A stretch of 64,000 bases of DNA from Poriferisodalis sp965203655 (GCF_965203655.1 NZ_CBDBDD010000009.1:62001-126000); one strand, 5' to 3'; numbered from the stretch's first letter, positions 12,431 through 21,030 are shown. Numbers and translations are program-made. The notes: generated from the sequence alone by a model not told the origin.

Positions 12431-12446
12431 CCCTAGGCAGGTGCCC

Positions 12447-12564
12447 GGGCTGGAGAGGGGCCGGGGCACCCGTGCCTCAAACAGATGAAGCGCTTGGTCG
12501 GCGAGTTTGGTGTGGGCGGGGCGCTTCATAACTGCGCGCGGGCACCCCGGCCCCTCCCCAGCCC
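12447..12564. repeat. Long imperfect palindrome at the left edge of the island
   Basis: Two arms of about 29 bases (12447-12475 and 12536-12564) are inverted copies with only a few mismatches; the core GAGGGGCCGGG pairs perfectly with CCCGGCCCCTC. Inside lies a second perfect 9-bp inverted pair, ATGAAGCGC at 12485-12493 and GCGCTTCAT at 12521-12529, around a G/T-rich loop. It begins 17 bases after the lipoprotein stop. It could be a bidirectional terminator, a MITE-like element, or a structured RNA. Confidence 0.75.
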
Positions 12565-12650
12565 TCGTCTCCTGGTGTCCCCGGTCGCTGTTGCTACTGC
12601 CCTGAGCCAATTCCATATTGTTCACGAATCGCATTCACGTCACACGGGTT

Positions 12651-12660
12651 TGCTACACAT
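12651..12660 (+). promoter_or_regulatory. Candidate extended -10 element for the island operon
   Basis: After the palindrome there is an A/T-richer stretch (12605-12660) not typical of this genome. It ends in TGCTACACAT, which fits an extended -10 (TGn-TACACA). No good -35 is present at normal spacing. It lies 47 bases before ATG 12707. Weak evidence, but it is the only promoter-like site before the five-gene operon. Confidence 0.3.
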
Positions 12661-12706
12661 AAGGGCTGCCGCAAACAGGGCGCGGCGTGATGATGGGACA
12701 CGGTCG

Positions 12707-13411
12707 ATGGCGACAGTCGAGTTGAGACAGGCTGAGAGTGCCGGCGAGCGCAGCAACCTGTCCTCGCTCGCGGTGCGGCGTCGGCCGAAGCGACTTGGCC
12801 CGTTCGTCTACCGGGATGTGGCGCACGCGGAGTTGCCCCATGTGGTCAGCTTCTCGGGCGGCCGTTCCTCGGCGGCGCTGACGTTCATGGCGGCGGAAGA
12901 GGGTCTGCTTGACCCGGGCCGTGGCGACGTCGTGTTGTTTGCCAACACTTCAGCCGAGCACCCGGGTACCTATGAGTTCGCTGCGGAGTGCAAGCGGCGT
13001 CTCGAGGCTGAGTTCGGGCTGCCGTTCTTCTGGTTGGAGTTCACGACCGTCGAGGATGCTTGGCGCGGAGAGTACTGGCGCAAACTCAGCTACCGGTTGG
13101 TGAAGCCAGTCCGGATCGAGGACGATCCCGAGGGCTTCCGTAGCAGCGGCGAGCTCTTCGAAGACTTGGTGAGCCTCCAGGGCATGTTGCCGAACGTTCA
13201 CAGCCGTACATGCACCGCCAAGCTCAAGCTGTATCCCTCTCATCTGCTGCTGGGCGAATGGCTGGGTGGCACCGACGGGCCTGCGCACGCCGGGCACTAC
13301 TGGTCCGTCTCCGATGACGGAAGTGGGGGGGGGGGGGGGGTCTTGTTAGCCCCGTCCGCGTTGCGAACCGCTATGCACAGGCACGCGGAACCGCATCACG
13401 TGAATCAGTAA
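12707..13411 (+). CDS. PAPS-reductase-like PP-loop protein, N-terminal part (frame broken at a G16 run)
   Basis: As sequenced, this is a 234-residue product. Residues 44-60 (PHVVSFSGGRSSAALTF) carry the PP-loop SGGRSS of the phosphoadenosine-phosphosulfate reductase/ATP pyrophosphatase fold, the same fold as DndC but with SGGRSS rather than SGGKDS. VVLFANTSAEHPGTYEF follows, typical of the family. After residue 205 the frame enters a run of 16 G (13325-13340) and then reads unrelated residues to a stop at 13411. Reading one base earlier after the run gives an uninterrupted sequence into the conserved C-terminal half (to 14055). The normal gene is therefore 12707-14055, about 449 residues, and is off by one base here. 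It is the first gene of the putative defence operon. Confidence 0.8.
   Translation: MATVELRQAESAGERSNLSSLAVRRRPKRLGPFVYRDVAHAELPHVVSFSGGRSSAALTFMAAEEGLLDPGRGDVVLFANTSAEHPGTYEFAAECKRRLEAEFGLPFFWLEFTTVEDAWRGEYWRKLSYRLVKPVRIEDDPEGFRSSGELFEDLVSLQGMLPNVHSRTCTAKLKLYPSHLLLGEWLGGTDGPAHAGHYWSVSDDGSGGGGGVLLAPSALRTAMHRHAEPHHVNQ
13325..13340 (+). repeat. Homopolymeric run of 16 G inside the PP-loop gene
   Basis: Sixteen consecutive G within the coding region of the first operon gene. Sixteen G puts the downstream half out of frame; 17 or 14 would restore it. Such runs mutate by slipped-strand mispairing and are the classic substrate of phase variation, but they are also a common place for sequencing and assembly error. 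Confidence 0.95.
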
Positions 13412-13503
13412 TCCGCAGGGCTGAACACCTCAATACCCGTCCTTCATCACGCGCACAGCAGTACTGGAAGAACTTCACCGACGCGCCCGTTCGGGCAGCT
13501 TCG

Positions 13504-14055
13504 ATGGGGGCTGCACCTGCACCGATGCGCGGCCCGGATGCAGCTCCACACGTGAGACTTCTCGGCCTGCGGGCCGACGAAGATCGACGCGTCAACCGCG
13601 TCTTGTCGCGTTCGCTGTTCGCCGAGGGAGCTACGACGGCGAGATGCAGCGTCAAGACCCAGCCTCCCGGCGAGCGGCCGTACTTTCCGCTTCACGATGC
13701 TGGCTTTGTCGCAGCGGACGTTCGCGGCTTCTGGCGGTGTCGCGACTTCGATCTCGACATCCCACCCGATGCGGGCAACTGCGTGTTCTGTTTCATGAAG
13801 GGGACGCGGCAGCTTGTCGAACTCGGGCGCAGCAGCGACCCGCGCCGACGCCCGGACACACCATCGGACATCGGCTGGTGGGCAGATTTTGAGGACCGCC
13901 ATGTGCGCCTGGCGCCCAAGCGCGGCGGCACTGGCATCTCGCGCTTCGGCTTCTTCGGGGTCAACGCCCGGCCCTTTAGTGATCTTGCCGACGGATTGAC
14001 GCACAAGGAGGACAGGTATGCCACAGGTACACCCGCCTGCGACTGCACGGACTGA
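13504..14055 (+). CDS. PAPS-reductase-like protein, C-terminal part (continuation after G16 run)
   Basis: This frame is open from the G run (13339) to the stop at 14055; 13504 is only its first ATG and probably not a real start. It holds the C-terminal half of the PP-loop protein: a KNFTDAPV segment, then DAGNCVFCFMKGTRQL, whose two Cys spaced by two residues plus following Lys are a recurrent pattern in PAPS-reductase-like proteins of phages and defence loci. It ends with RHVRLAPKRGGTGISRFGFFG and a CDC near the C-terminus (TPACDCTD). Without the PP-loop half it is unlikely to work. The GHKL ATPase gene starts 14 bases downstream. Confidence 0.75.
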   Translation: MGAAPAPMRGPDAAPHVRLLGLRADEDRRVNRVLSRSLFAEGATTARCSVKTQPPGERPYFPLHDAGFVAADVRGFWRCRDFDLDIPPDAGNCVFCFMKGTRQLVELGRSSDPRRRPDTPSDIGWWADFEDRHVRLAPKRGGTGISRFGFFGVNARPFSDLADGLTHKEDRYATGTPACDCTD

Positions 14056-14069
14056 GCCACGGGCAGTTC

Positions 14070-16085
14070 ATGGCTGCTGACCGGCATCGACGGATCGCAG
14101 GGCAGCGCCTCAGCGCTGACCTCTACTTCGCGCCCACGCATTCCCCGCATGGCTTCACACATCCCGCGCTGTCTCATTTCGACGGCGATGTCGAACCGGT
14201 TGTTCGCGAGTTGCTACAGAACAGCGTCGATGCCGCTGACAAGGCAGGCCGCCCCTGCAAGGTGCACTTTGAGATTCGAGATATCGACAACCACGAGTTG
14301 CCGGGGTTCGAGACCTACCGCCGCACCTTCGAATTGGCTGTCGAACAACGAGAGCAGGAACGAGGGGGAGCGCCGCCGACACACGATGAGAAGATCATCG
14401 TTGATCGCATCGGGCACCACCTGACAACCCCGCGCATCCCGGTGCTGATCTGCGTTGACAACGGCACCGGCATCACGCCGGCGAGGATGCAGAGCCTGCT
14501 CACCAGCGGCAACAGCGACAAGGGAGACGGTGGCGCCGGGTCGTTCGGTCTCGGCCACCACGCGGCCTTCTCCGCATCCGATCTGCGCTACGTGCTCTAT
14601 GCCTCTCGTTTTCGTTCGAGCGAGGGCGAGCTTAAGTCGGTCTCGTCAGGCCACGCCGTACTGGCCACTCACATCCGTCAGCACGCCAACACGAAGCGCA
14701 TCCATGCACATGACGGATTCTGGGTGAACGACCGGGACCAGGGCCAGCTCTTTGTGGAACCGGGCGAGGCATACCCGCGCAACGTGCCGCCAATGCTCAG
14801 CCCGACCATCGAGGCGATGCCCGACACCGGAATGGTTGTGTGCATTGCTGGATTCAACGAGTTTCAGCGCGAGGAGTTCGATCTGACATCGATGCACGCC
14901 ATCGCATACGTGGCCGCGTCGAACTTCTGCGACGCCGTGCAGGCAGAGTCTTTGACGGTCACGGTTTGCGATGCGCGATCCGGAGAGGAGCTGATCGTCG
15001 ACCCTTCCAGTCTCGAACGCATCCTTCGGTCAAGGCGCGAGGAGCGACGGGCACCGAAGCAGGGGCAGATTCAGGGATCGTTTGCCTACAGCGCGCACGA
15101 AACGCTCACACGAGGCACAGCGATTGCCCACGAGATGGGAGACGGAGTCGCGGTCGCGATTCGGAGTGTCGAAGGCAACGTGCGCTCCCGTGTCCACCTG
15201 TACCGCAAGGGAATGTGGATCACGTCGAGCGCAGAGAGGCTGCGTCACAACGACTTCAGCGACTACATGCCCTTCGATGCTGTCGTGTCACTTCGCGACG
15301 GTGACCTAGAGCGTCATGTGCGTTCGGCAGAAGGGCCCGAACATCGCGGCATCGACTTCAAGCGACTGGACCCAGCAGAGAAGAAGCGTCTTCGCCAACT
15401 GCTGCGCGAACTTGGGGCCGTCATCAGGGTGAACCTTGAAGCGAAGAGCGAACAGGAAGAGTTCCGCCCCGACGACTTCGCCATTGTGCAAGGCGATGCG
15501 ACCCAGACGCTCGAGTCTGTTGGCCGCACCAGTCCAGGTTTGGGCGGTACTCGCAGGGGCCGCGGTCAGGGCGGCACACGACCTGGCAAGAAGAAGGGCA
15601 CCGGTATCGTGCGGAAATCGGGAAGGGCCAGGCCGGGCTCTGTTCCCAAGTTCGCCTGGGCTCCGCTTGAGGCTGCACCCGAGGCTCGCGTCTTCACGGT
15701 GCTGTTCAGTCTGAGGGAGGAGATACCCGGGCTCATCGGCATACGACTGTCGGTACCGACTGGTTCAGACCAAACCTGCGACTCGCCGCTGCCCCAACGA
15801 TTCCTCCAGCTCAGAGCCATTCGATGCGATGGCCAAGAGTTGGCGAGGACGCGCACACCGACCGGGGTTCAAGAGCTGACGTTTGAACCGCCGCCGCAGT
15901 GGGCTTCACAAGGCGAGCGCAAGACGCTCGAGATCGAAGTGACCGGCGAATCCGAAGAGTTGGCCATCGCGCAATTGGAGGTCGTGCGGAGGCAGCCGCC
16001 GAAGGCGATTCCCAAGAGCACCGGGGAAGGCGAGTCGACGGACGAATCCGCTGCGACGCCTCAAGCTGCCGGTGCCGAAAGGTGA
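14070..16085 (+). CDS. GHKL (Hsp90/MutL-type) ATPase of putative defence operon
   Basis: A 671-residue protein with a clear GHKL ATP-binding N-terminus: N-box ELLQNSVDAAD (47-57), G1 box CVDNGTGI (128-135), and G2 box GSFGLGHHAAF (157-167) following SGNSDKGDGG. No histidine kinase phospho-acceptor domain is present, so it belongs with the Hsp90/MutL/MORC-like ATPases often found in phage defence loci. The middle part (200-460) is probably the transducer domain. Around 490-530 is a basic Gly/Lys/Arg linker (GTRRGRGQGGTRPGKKKGTG) that may touch nucleic acid. The last 150 residues look beta-rich. ATG 14070; the next gene starts 2 bases after its stop. I expect it to act as the ATP-driven switch of the system. 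Confidence 0.85.
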   Translation: MAADRHRRIAGQRLSADLYFAPTHSPHGFTHPALSHFDGDVEPVVRELLQNSVDAADKAGRPCKVHFEIRDIDNHELPGFETYRRTFELAVEQREQERGGAPPTHDEKIIVDRIGHHLTTPRIPVLICVDNGTGITPARMQSLLTSGNSDKGDGGAGSFGLGHHAAFSASDLRYVLYASRFRSSEGELKSVSSGHAVLATHIRQHANTKRIHAHDGFWVNDRDQGQLFVEPGEAYPRNVPPMLSPTIEAMPDTGMVVCIAGFNEFQREEFDLTSMHAIAYVAASNFCDAVQAESLTVTVCDARSGEELIVDPSSLERILRSRREERRAPKQGQIQGSFAYSAHETLTRGTAIAHEMGDGVAVAIRSVEGNVRSRVHLYRKGMWITSSAERLRHNDFSDYMPFDAVVSLRDGDLERHVRSAEGPEHRGIDFKRLDPAEKKRLRQLLRELGAVIRVNLEAKSEQEEFRPDDFAIVQGDATQTLESVGRTSPGLGGTRRGRGQGGTRPGKKKGTGIVRKSGRARPGSVPKFAWAPLEAAPEARVFTVLFSLREEIPGLIGIRLSVPTGSDQTCDSPLPQRFLQLRAIRCDGQELARTRTPTGVQELTFEPPPQWASQGERKTLEIEVTGESEELAIAQLEVVRRQPPKAIPKSTGEGESTDESAATPQAAGAER

Positions 16086-16087
16086 GC

Positions 16088-16897
16088 ATGATCAGCCCCC
16101 GAATACCTCTTTTGACGGAGGACGGAACCCGGCTCGACTGGCCTGACGCACAGTACGAGCCACGGATCGAGCGCAAGGGTGCTGAGACCAAGGTCACGGT
16201 CAACCATGTACTCAAGGGCGCCACGGCGCTCGCCGATGCCCTCGGGCGGTGCGAAGCCGCTTGGCAGACCGAAGTGCGATGCCCGCGGTTGCTGCACAGT
16301 GAGCACTTCATCAGCTTCGACGACAGGCAAGTTGTGGAATGGCGTGAGGATGCCGTGGACTGGGAGAACACCTACCTGCTGCCCGGCATGGCGTCGGTCG
16401 AGCCGAGCTTGAGTGTGTCGGGTGACCTCGCGGGCGCTGCGTGGACATCTGGCGAGTCCATAGATGTGCCGACCGGAGTGTTGCTCGCCCGGGCGGATGT
16501 ACGCCGCCTGAAGCCGCTCATGCAGTCACTGCTCGTGTTCCGCAGGGATGATGCACTCGGCGACGGTCAGATGAAGGTCGAAGAGGACACGACATCTGAC
16601 GACCCATGCTTCAAGGTGCGCATCGCGGCCGACATCTTCGCGGAGTCGCGCTGGAATCGGGATCGGCGTATAGCTGCGCTCATTGGCGCGTTTGCCGCGA
16701 TGGCACGCCCCGAGTCTCGTGTGCAGCCAGGCAACGAACTGCATGATCATCCAGTCACCAGGCAGCTGCGCTCGCACCTGCTTGAGCAGGGGTCTCTGAC
16801 GTGGGACGAAGAGGGCTTCGACTGCGTGTACGCGGCAACGCTCTTCGAGCCGATGGAGATGACCGAGCTTGGCAGCGAGGACGGTGACGACGAATGA
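16088..16897 (+). CDS. Unrecognised protein of putative defence operon (269 aa)
   Basis: I do not recognise a family. The 269-residue protein is acidic, has no signal or membrane segment, and reads as mixed alpha/beta. Features that can be seen are an N-terminal PRIPLLTEDGTRLDWPD, a conserved-looking HSEHFISFDDRQVVEWREDAVDWENTYLLPG block (about 78-108), and an acidic tail ending EDGDDE. It starts 2 bases after the GHKL gene and its stop overlaps the next start (ATGA), so translation is coupled. It is probably a structural or adaptor subunit of the same complex. Confidence 0.8.
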   Translation: MISPRIPLLTEDGTRLDWPDAQYEPRIERKGAETKVTVNHVLKGATALADALGRCEAAWQTEVRCPRLLHSEHFISFDDRQVVEWREDAVDWENTYLLPGMASVEPSLSVSGDLAGAAWTSGESIDVPTGVLLARADVRRLKPLMQSLLVFRRDDALGDGQMKVEEDTTSDDPCFKVRIAADIFAESRWNRDRRIAALIGAFAAMARPESRVQPGNELHDHPVTRQLRSHLLEQGSLTWDEEGFDCVYAATLFEPMEMTELGSEDGDDE

Positions 16898-17829
16898 TCA
16901 GCCACGCTGACCTCGATGCGCTGATCAGCCGAACAGCGTTTCGTGACTGGCAGAGCGGTCTCATCTATCAGGGGAAGCGGCACAAGAGCCAGTCCGAAGC
17001 CGATCAGGCCGCCATCCAACGGGACACGGCACGACGTCAGCAGGTGCTTGCTGAGGCCATCGCCAGTGGGCCGCACGCGGTCCGAGACTTCCTTTGCCGG
17101 ATGGCCTCGAGTTCCGGGGTGGCCGCGCTATTGGACGATCTGCCCGCGTTGCCGCGCCCGCTCACCGAGGCCGAGATGGCGCAGACGACCCTCCATGTGG
17201 ACCGTGAGGTATCGGACGTATTGGACGATTGGGGCATCACGCCGATGCTGGCCGGCGAGTCCAGCTTCTGGGCCTTGTGCCACGCACGCTGGATCGGCGA
17301 TGAGATGTTCCCCGACGGGGTCGCACGGGTCTTCGCTGGCGGCGAGAAGACGGCGTCTGACTCCGAGGCGATGACTCGAACGTTTCTGCGTCGGGTCTGT
17401 GGGTTGCCGGTGGAGCGGGGAAACACGTCGGTCATCACCGACTGTGCCCTTTCGACCGCTTGGTGGCGGTTTCGACTTGCCAGCGAGGTGTCCGACACGC
17501 TGGTCAACGAGGGTGAAGCGTTGACCGTTGCCCAGGCACATCGGGTGCTGCAGGGCTCAGTCGTCTGGGAGACCTTCGTGCTGAACATGATCCGCAGGCT
17601 CGCTTCGCTCAACGCCCCCCGCGCACGGGCGGCTGTCGTCTTGGCATTGCATGAGCACTCCTTGCGGAACGGCGGACGATCGGTGCCGCGGGAACTCGTC
17701 ACCGGCTGCATGCAGCAGGTCGCTCAACTTGGCGATCGCTTCAGCTTTGCCCTCATCGACTGGACACGGCTCGCCGAGACGGCGGCCGGCGCGCTCGATA
17801 GCGAGGTGAACCATGCCGTCGATTGCTGA
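16894..17829 (+). CDS. Unrecognised protein of putative defence operon (311 aa; possibly DUF6339-like)
   Basis: A helical, soluble 311-residue protein. The N-terminus (ISHADLDALISRTAFRDWQSG) and a WALCHARWIGDEMF block near 125, followed by ITDCALSTAWWRFRLASEVSD near 180-200, recall the Trp-rich middle of proteins filed as DUF6339, but this is a weak impression. There are no catalytic motifs I can name. It overlaps the gene before it by 4 bases and the DUF262-HNH gene after it by 17, the tightest coupling in the operon, so a stoichiometric or chaperone-like relation to the nuclease is plausible. Confidence 0.78.
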   Translation: MISHADLDALISRTAFRDWQSGLIYQGKRHKSQSEADQAAIQRDTARRQQVLAEAIASGPHAVRDFLCRMASSSGVAALLDDLPALPRPLTEAEMAQTTLHVDREVSDVLDDWGITPMLAGESSFWALCHARWIGDEMFPDGVARVFAGGEKTASDSEAMTRTFLRRVCGLPVERGNTSVITDCALSTAWWRFRLASEVSDTLVNEGEALTVAQAHRVLQGSVVWETFVLNMIRRLASLNAPRARAAVVLALHEHSLRNGGRSVPRELVTGCMQQVAQLGDRFSFALIDWTRLAETAAGALDSEVNHAVDC

Positions 17830-19420
17830 GCTGCTGTTCGATGCAGAGAAGGGCCAGATTCACATACCCGACTTTCAGCGACCGTGGGTCTGGAACAAGA
17901 ACCAGGTGCGCGACCTGTTCACGTCCCTCTATCGGCGGTATCCGGTGGGCGCCATGGTGTTCTGGCCCAACCGCTCCAACGGAATCCAGCTTCATTCGCT
18001 GATTGACGGCCGCCAGCGGCTCACGGCCCTGTACCACGTGATTCGCGGCCAACAACCTCCGTGGATGAGAGAGACCCCGGGCGCATTCGCCCAGCCGCTG
18101 GGGTTCAACGTTGTCGATGAGGAGTTCGGCTACCTCAGCGACAAGCTCGCTGAGGATGTGCGTTGGGTGAACGTGTCGGAGGCCTTCGTTGACACCGACT
18201 TCTTGGAGCACTTTGACAGTGCGGCTGCGTCTTCTGCCTCAGGAGGGCGCGTCAGCCACGCAGCAGTCGTGGAGCGCATAGCGCGCCTCAGAGACATCAC
18301 GCAGACGCACATCAACAAGGAGGTCCTACCAGAGAACCTCGACATCGACCGCGCTGTGGATGTCTTCGAGATCTTGAACCGCGCCGGCACGAAGGTGCGC
18401 GAGGCCGACTTGGTCGTGGCCCGCCTCAGCTTGGTGTGGCCCGAGGTGCGGGAATCCCTCGACAAGGCGATGGACCGATGGGAAGAGAGCGGCTTTCGCG
18501 TGCCGAGCGAGGCGGTGCTGCGTTGCCTGGCGGCGGTGGTTGCCGACACCGTCGACTACGAGGGGCTCTATGGCTCGAAGGGGGACCGCGAGCGGCCGCC
18601 GACGGCAGAGAAGCTCATGACGGCCTTCGAGCAGCTCGTCGCCGCCACAGATGCTGTCCTGACCAAGCTGCGGAACAAGCTCGGGCTTTCGCAGGTGAGG
18701 CCCACCGTGCTGAACCGCGGCTACGTGCCCGTCGTATTCGCGGCACAGCGTCGTGCGAGCGACGAGCTTCCCCACGTCGACGTTGACGCAATGATCGGCT
18801 GGTGGCAGCTCAGCAATCTGCACAATCACTGGTCCAGCGATGTGCGCAACCGACTGGCAGTTGCGGTCAGCGCCTTGGGCGATGGCGCAGGCGCTTCGCA
18901 GTTGGTCGAGCAGCTCGGCAAACCAGGCAGGCCGCTCGCGCTCGAGCCCATCGATTTTCGCATCCAACGGAAGCCCTCGAGCGCCGAATACAGGCTTCTC
19001 CTGACGATGACCAAGCGGTGCGGCGCAATGGACCTGCCTAGTGGTGAGTCGCTCTCGTTTGACCACATCGGCGAGAACGTGGAACTCGAAGCCCATCACA
19101 TCTTTCCGAAGGCGTTCTTGGCGAAACAGTCAGGCGTGCGTGTCGAGCAAATCGACCAGTTGGCCAACATCGCGTTCATCACCAGGAGGAAGAACCTGAA
19201 GATCGGGTCGAAGTCCCCCGCTGAGTACCTAGGGGAGTTGGCCGATGAGAACTTCGAGAACCTGCGCTCGCAGTGGATTCCCACCGACCGCGCTCTGTGG
19301 CGCCCAGGCGCCTACAGCAGGTTCCTTGAGCAACGCAGCCGGCTGCTGGCCGAGCAGGCGAACGAGTTCCTGAGGGGACTGCTAGGCGACGAAGCCTGGC
19401 AGGCTGCAAAGGACCACTGA
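17813..19420 (+). CDS. DUF262-HNH nuclease (GmrSD/SspE-like)
   Basis: A 535-residue protein joining two domains seen in GmrSD type IV restriction enzymes and SspE. The N-terminal DUF262 part has IHIPDFQRPWVWNKNQV (17-32), YPVGAMVFW and LIDGRQRLTAL (63-73); DGQR-type motifs in this family bind or hydrolyse NTP. The C-terminal part has an HNH site: ELEAHHIFPKAF with His428-His429, then NIAFITRRKNLKIG with the Asn and Lys of the DUF1524-type motif. It is the likely effector that cuts DNA, possibly sensing modified bases. It is the last gene of the operon and its start overlaps the preceding gene by 17 bases. Confidence 0.88.
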   Translation: MPSIAELLFDAEKGQIHIPDFQRPWVWNKNQVRDLFTSLYRRYPVGAMVFWPNRSNGIQLHSLIDGRQRLTALYHVIRGQQPPWMRETPGAFAQPLGFNVVDEEFGYLSDKLAEDVRWVNVSEAFVDTDFLEHFDSAAASSASGGRVSHAAVVERIARLRDITQTHINKEVLPENLDIDRAVDVFEILNRAGTKVREADLVVARLSLVWPEVRESLDKAMDRWEESGFRVPSEAVLRCLAAVVADTVDYEGLYGSKGDRERPPTAEKLMTAFEQLVAATDAVLTKLRNKLGLSQVRPTVLNRGYVPVVFAAQRRASDELPHVDVDAMIGWWQLSNLHNHWSSDVRNRLAVAVSALGDGAGASQLVEQLGKPGRPLALEPIDFRIQRKPSSAEYRLLLTMTKRCGAMDLPSGESLSFDHIGENVELEAHHIFPKAFLAKQSGVRVEQIDQLANIAFITRRKNLKIGSKSPAEYLGELADENFENLRSQWIPTDRALWRPGAYSRFLEQRSRLLAEQANEFLRGLLGDEAWQAAKDH

Positions 19421-19628
19421 GTTCCACAGCCATAGCCACGTCCACGGTCTCGGCCGCTGGGTCGCTCGCAAGCATGGCAGAACCAAATTGGCTACTTGGT
19501 CGCCTCGATGCGGTGCAGCGCAACGGCAGAGCGCTCGTTTTCCCTAGCGCCTGCGAGGCGGGGATCCCCGTTTACGGCGGTCGTTCGCCTGACGAGTTAG
19601 CCGTCGAGAGCCCCGTGTCGGGTGGCGT

Positions 19629-21023
19629 TCAGGGGCTGCGGGCCGTTGCCGTCGCGTCGCTGGGCGGGTCGGTGTTGCGGGGTTCGGGGGGTTGGAGTTG
19701 GGGTCGGCCGTTGGGTGGGGTGTGCATCTTGCGGTTGTGGTTGTGGAGGTCTTGGTGGCAGGGCTCGCAGAGTGATGCGAGGTTGGGTATGTCGGTGGGG
19801 CCGTCGTTCTCGAAGTAGTCGATGTGGTGGGCTTGGGTGTGCTCTGAGGTGAGTTCGCAGCCGATGCAGCCGCCGTCGCGTGCGGCGAGTACGAGGCGTT
19901 GGGCGTCGCTGGCGTTGCGTGTGCGGCCCAGGGCGAGTTTGGACCAGTCGGCGCTGAACATCGCTGGGAGGACCTTGGCATCGACTGCGCATTCGGCGAG
20001 CATTTGTGCTGACAGGGGAGTGCCGTCGTCGAGGCGAGGGTTGGCGAGCCGGTCGTTGGTGGCGTCGTAGTCGGCGATGATCAGCAGGTTGGTGTTGGCG
20101 CGCCGGGTGGTGGTGCTGCCGGCGATGAGGTCGCTGATGGCGTCCGCGGTGAGCTGGGCGCGGGTCGGCTCGACGGTCTGGCCGTCGGCGCCGGTGGGTG
20201 TGGTGGCGGTGTTGCGGTGGCGGGCTGAGCGCAGTGCGGTTTGGATGGCGATGTTGACTTGGCGGCCGGTGACTGCGTCGAGCTTGGCGCGCAAGTTCCA
20301 CATGCCGTCGTCGCCGATGCGCATCGAGCCGCTGCGCTGGTGGCGTTGGAGGGCGTGCTCGGCGTCGATGGGGCTGAGATCGTTGGCGGCGGCCTCGGCG
20401 GCGAGGTCTGCGTAGACCTGCTGGCTCTCGTAGGCCAGGGTGTGCTTGGCGACGGTGTCGGAGGGGTAGGCCCGGCACAGTCCCAAGAAGCTGTGTTCGC
20501 TGCGGCGGTGCTGCTTGGGCGCTTCGCGGGCGATCACCTTCGCGTGGGACATGTGGATCTCGCCGGCTCGCAGCGCGTCGAGGGTGCCGGTCATGTCGTG
20601 GTCAACGAGGCTGCGGGCCAGGCGGGACTCGGCTCGTGCTTGGGAGGAGTTCATGCGGGTCAGGTCCCGCAGCTCATAAGCGGCAGCCTGGGTGCCGTGG
20701 CGCGAGGTCAGCTCGCCCAGCACAGCGAGGTACTCGCCCTCGATGCGGTTGCGCTCTGCTACCAGTTCGACCATACGGTCTCGCAGCCCGCTGTAGCTCA
20801 GCGACCCCAGCTCGGAGTCCCCAATGGGGCCGCCTGCCTCGCCCCCAGCGGCATCCGCCGCAGAGTTGGCGTCGGCGGGATCATCCCCGAGCAGCCGCGC
20901 ATCGGCGTCGTGCCAGTCCGGCTCGGCATCGGGCCACACCGACTCCCTCCGGCGGCTGCCGAGTCCGTCATCAAGAGCATCGTCGAGGGCCGGAAGATGG
21001 TCCCGGATCAGCTCGGCGAACAT
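19629..21023 (-). CDS. DUF222 / HNH endonuclease domain protein (13E12-repeat type)
   Basis: A 464-residue protein of the actinobacterial DUF222-HNH family, multi-copy in many genomes. The DUF222 region begins near residue 80 (LRDRMVELVAERNRIEGEYL) and includes AGEIHMSHAKVIA; the HNH site is C-terminal, CIGCELTSEHTQAHHIDYFENDG followed by NLASLCEPCHQDLHN, with two Cys pairs that would hold a structural zinc. The tail is Pro/Gln-rich. Its biological role is not established. ATG 21023 is preferred: a longer in-frame version would run through the A/T-rich promoter region and a palindrome at 21031. It is divergent from the DUF433 gene. Confidence 0.88.
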   Translation of the reverse strand: MFAELIRDHLPALDDALDDGLGSRRRESVWPDAEPDWHDADARLLGDDPADANSAADAAGGEAGGPIGDSELGSLSYSGLRDRMVELVAERNRIEGEYLAVLGELTSRHGTQAAAYELRDLTRMNSSQARAESRLARSLVDHDMTGTLDALRAGEIHMSHAKVIAREAPKQHRRSEHSFLGLCRAYPSDTVAKHTLAYESQQVYADLAAEAAANDLSPIDAEHALQRHQRSGSMRIGDDGMWNLRAKLDAVTGRQVNIAIQTALRSARHRNTATTPTGADGQTVEPTRAQLTADAISDLIAGSTTTRRANTNLLIIADYDATNDRLANPRLDDGTPLSAQMLAECAVDAKVLPAMFSADWSKLALGRTRNASDAQRLVLAARDGGCIGCELTSEHTQAHHIDYFENDGPTDIPNLASLCEPCHQDLHNHNRKMHTPPNGRPQLQPPEPRNTDPPSDATATARSP

Positions 21024-21030
21024 ATAAGCA

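Noticed and set aside
12707..19420. Naming the operon as Dnd, Ssp, BREX or Mza
   Set aside because: DndC-like and SspE-like folds are present, but the other core genes of those systems (DndD/E, SspB/C/D, PglZ, Z1/AIPR) are not. The resemblance is at domain level only.
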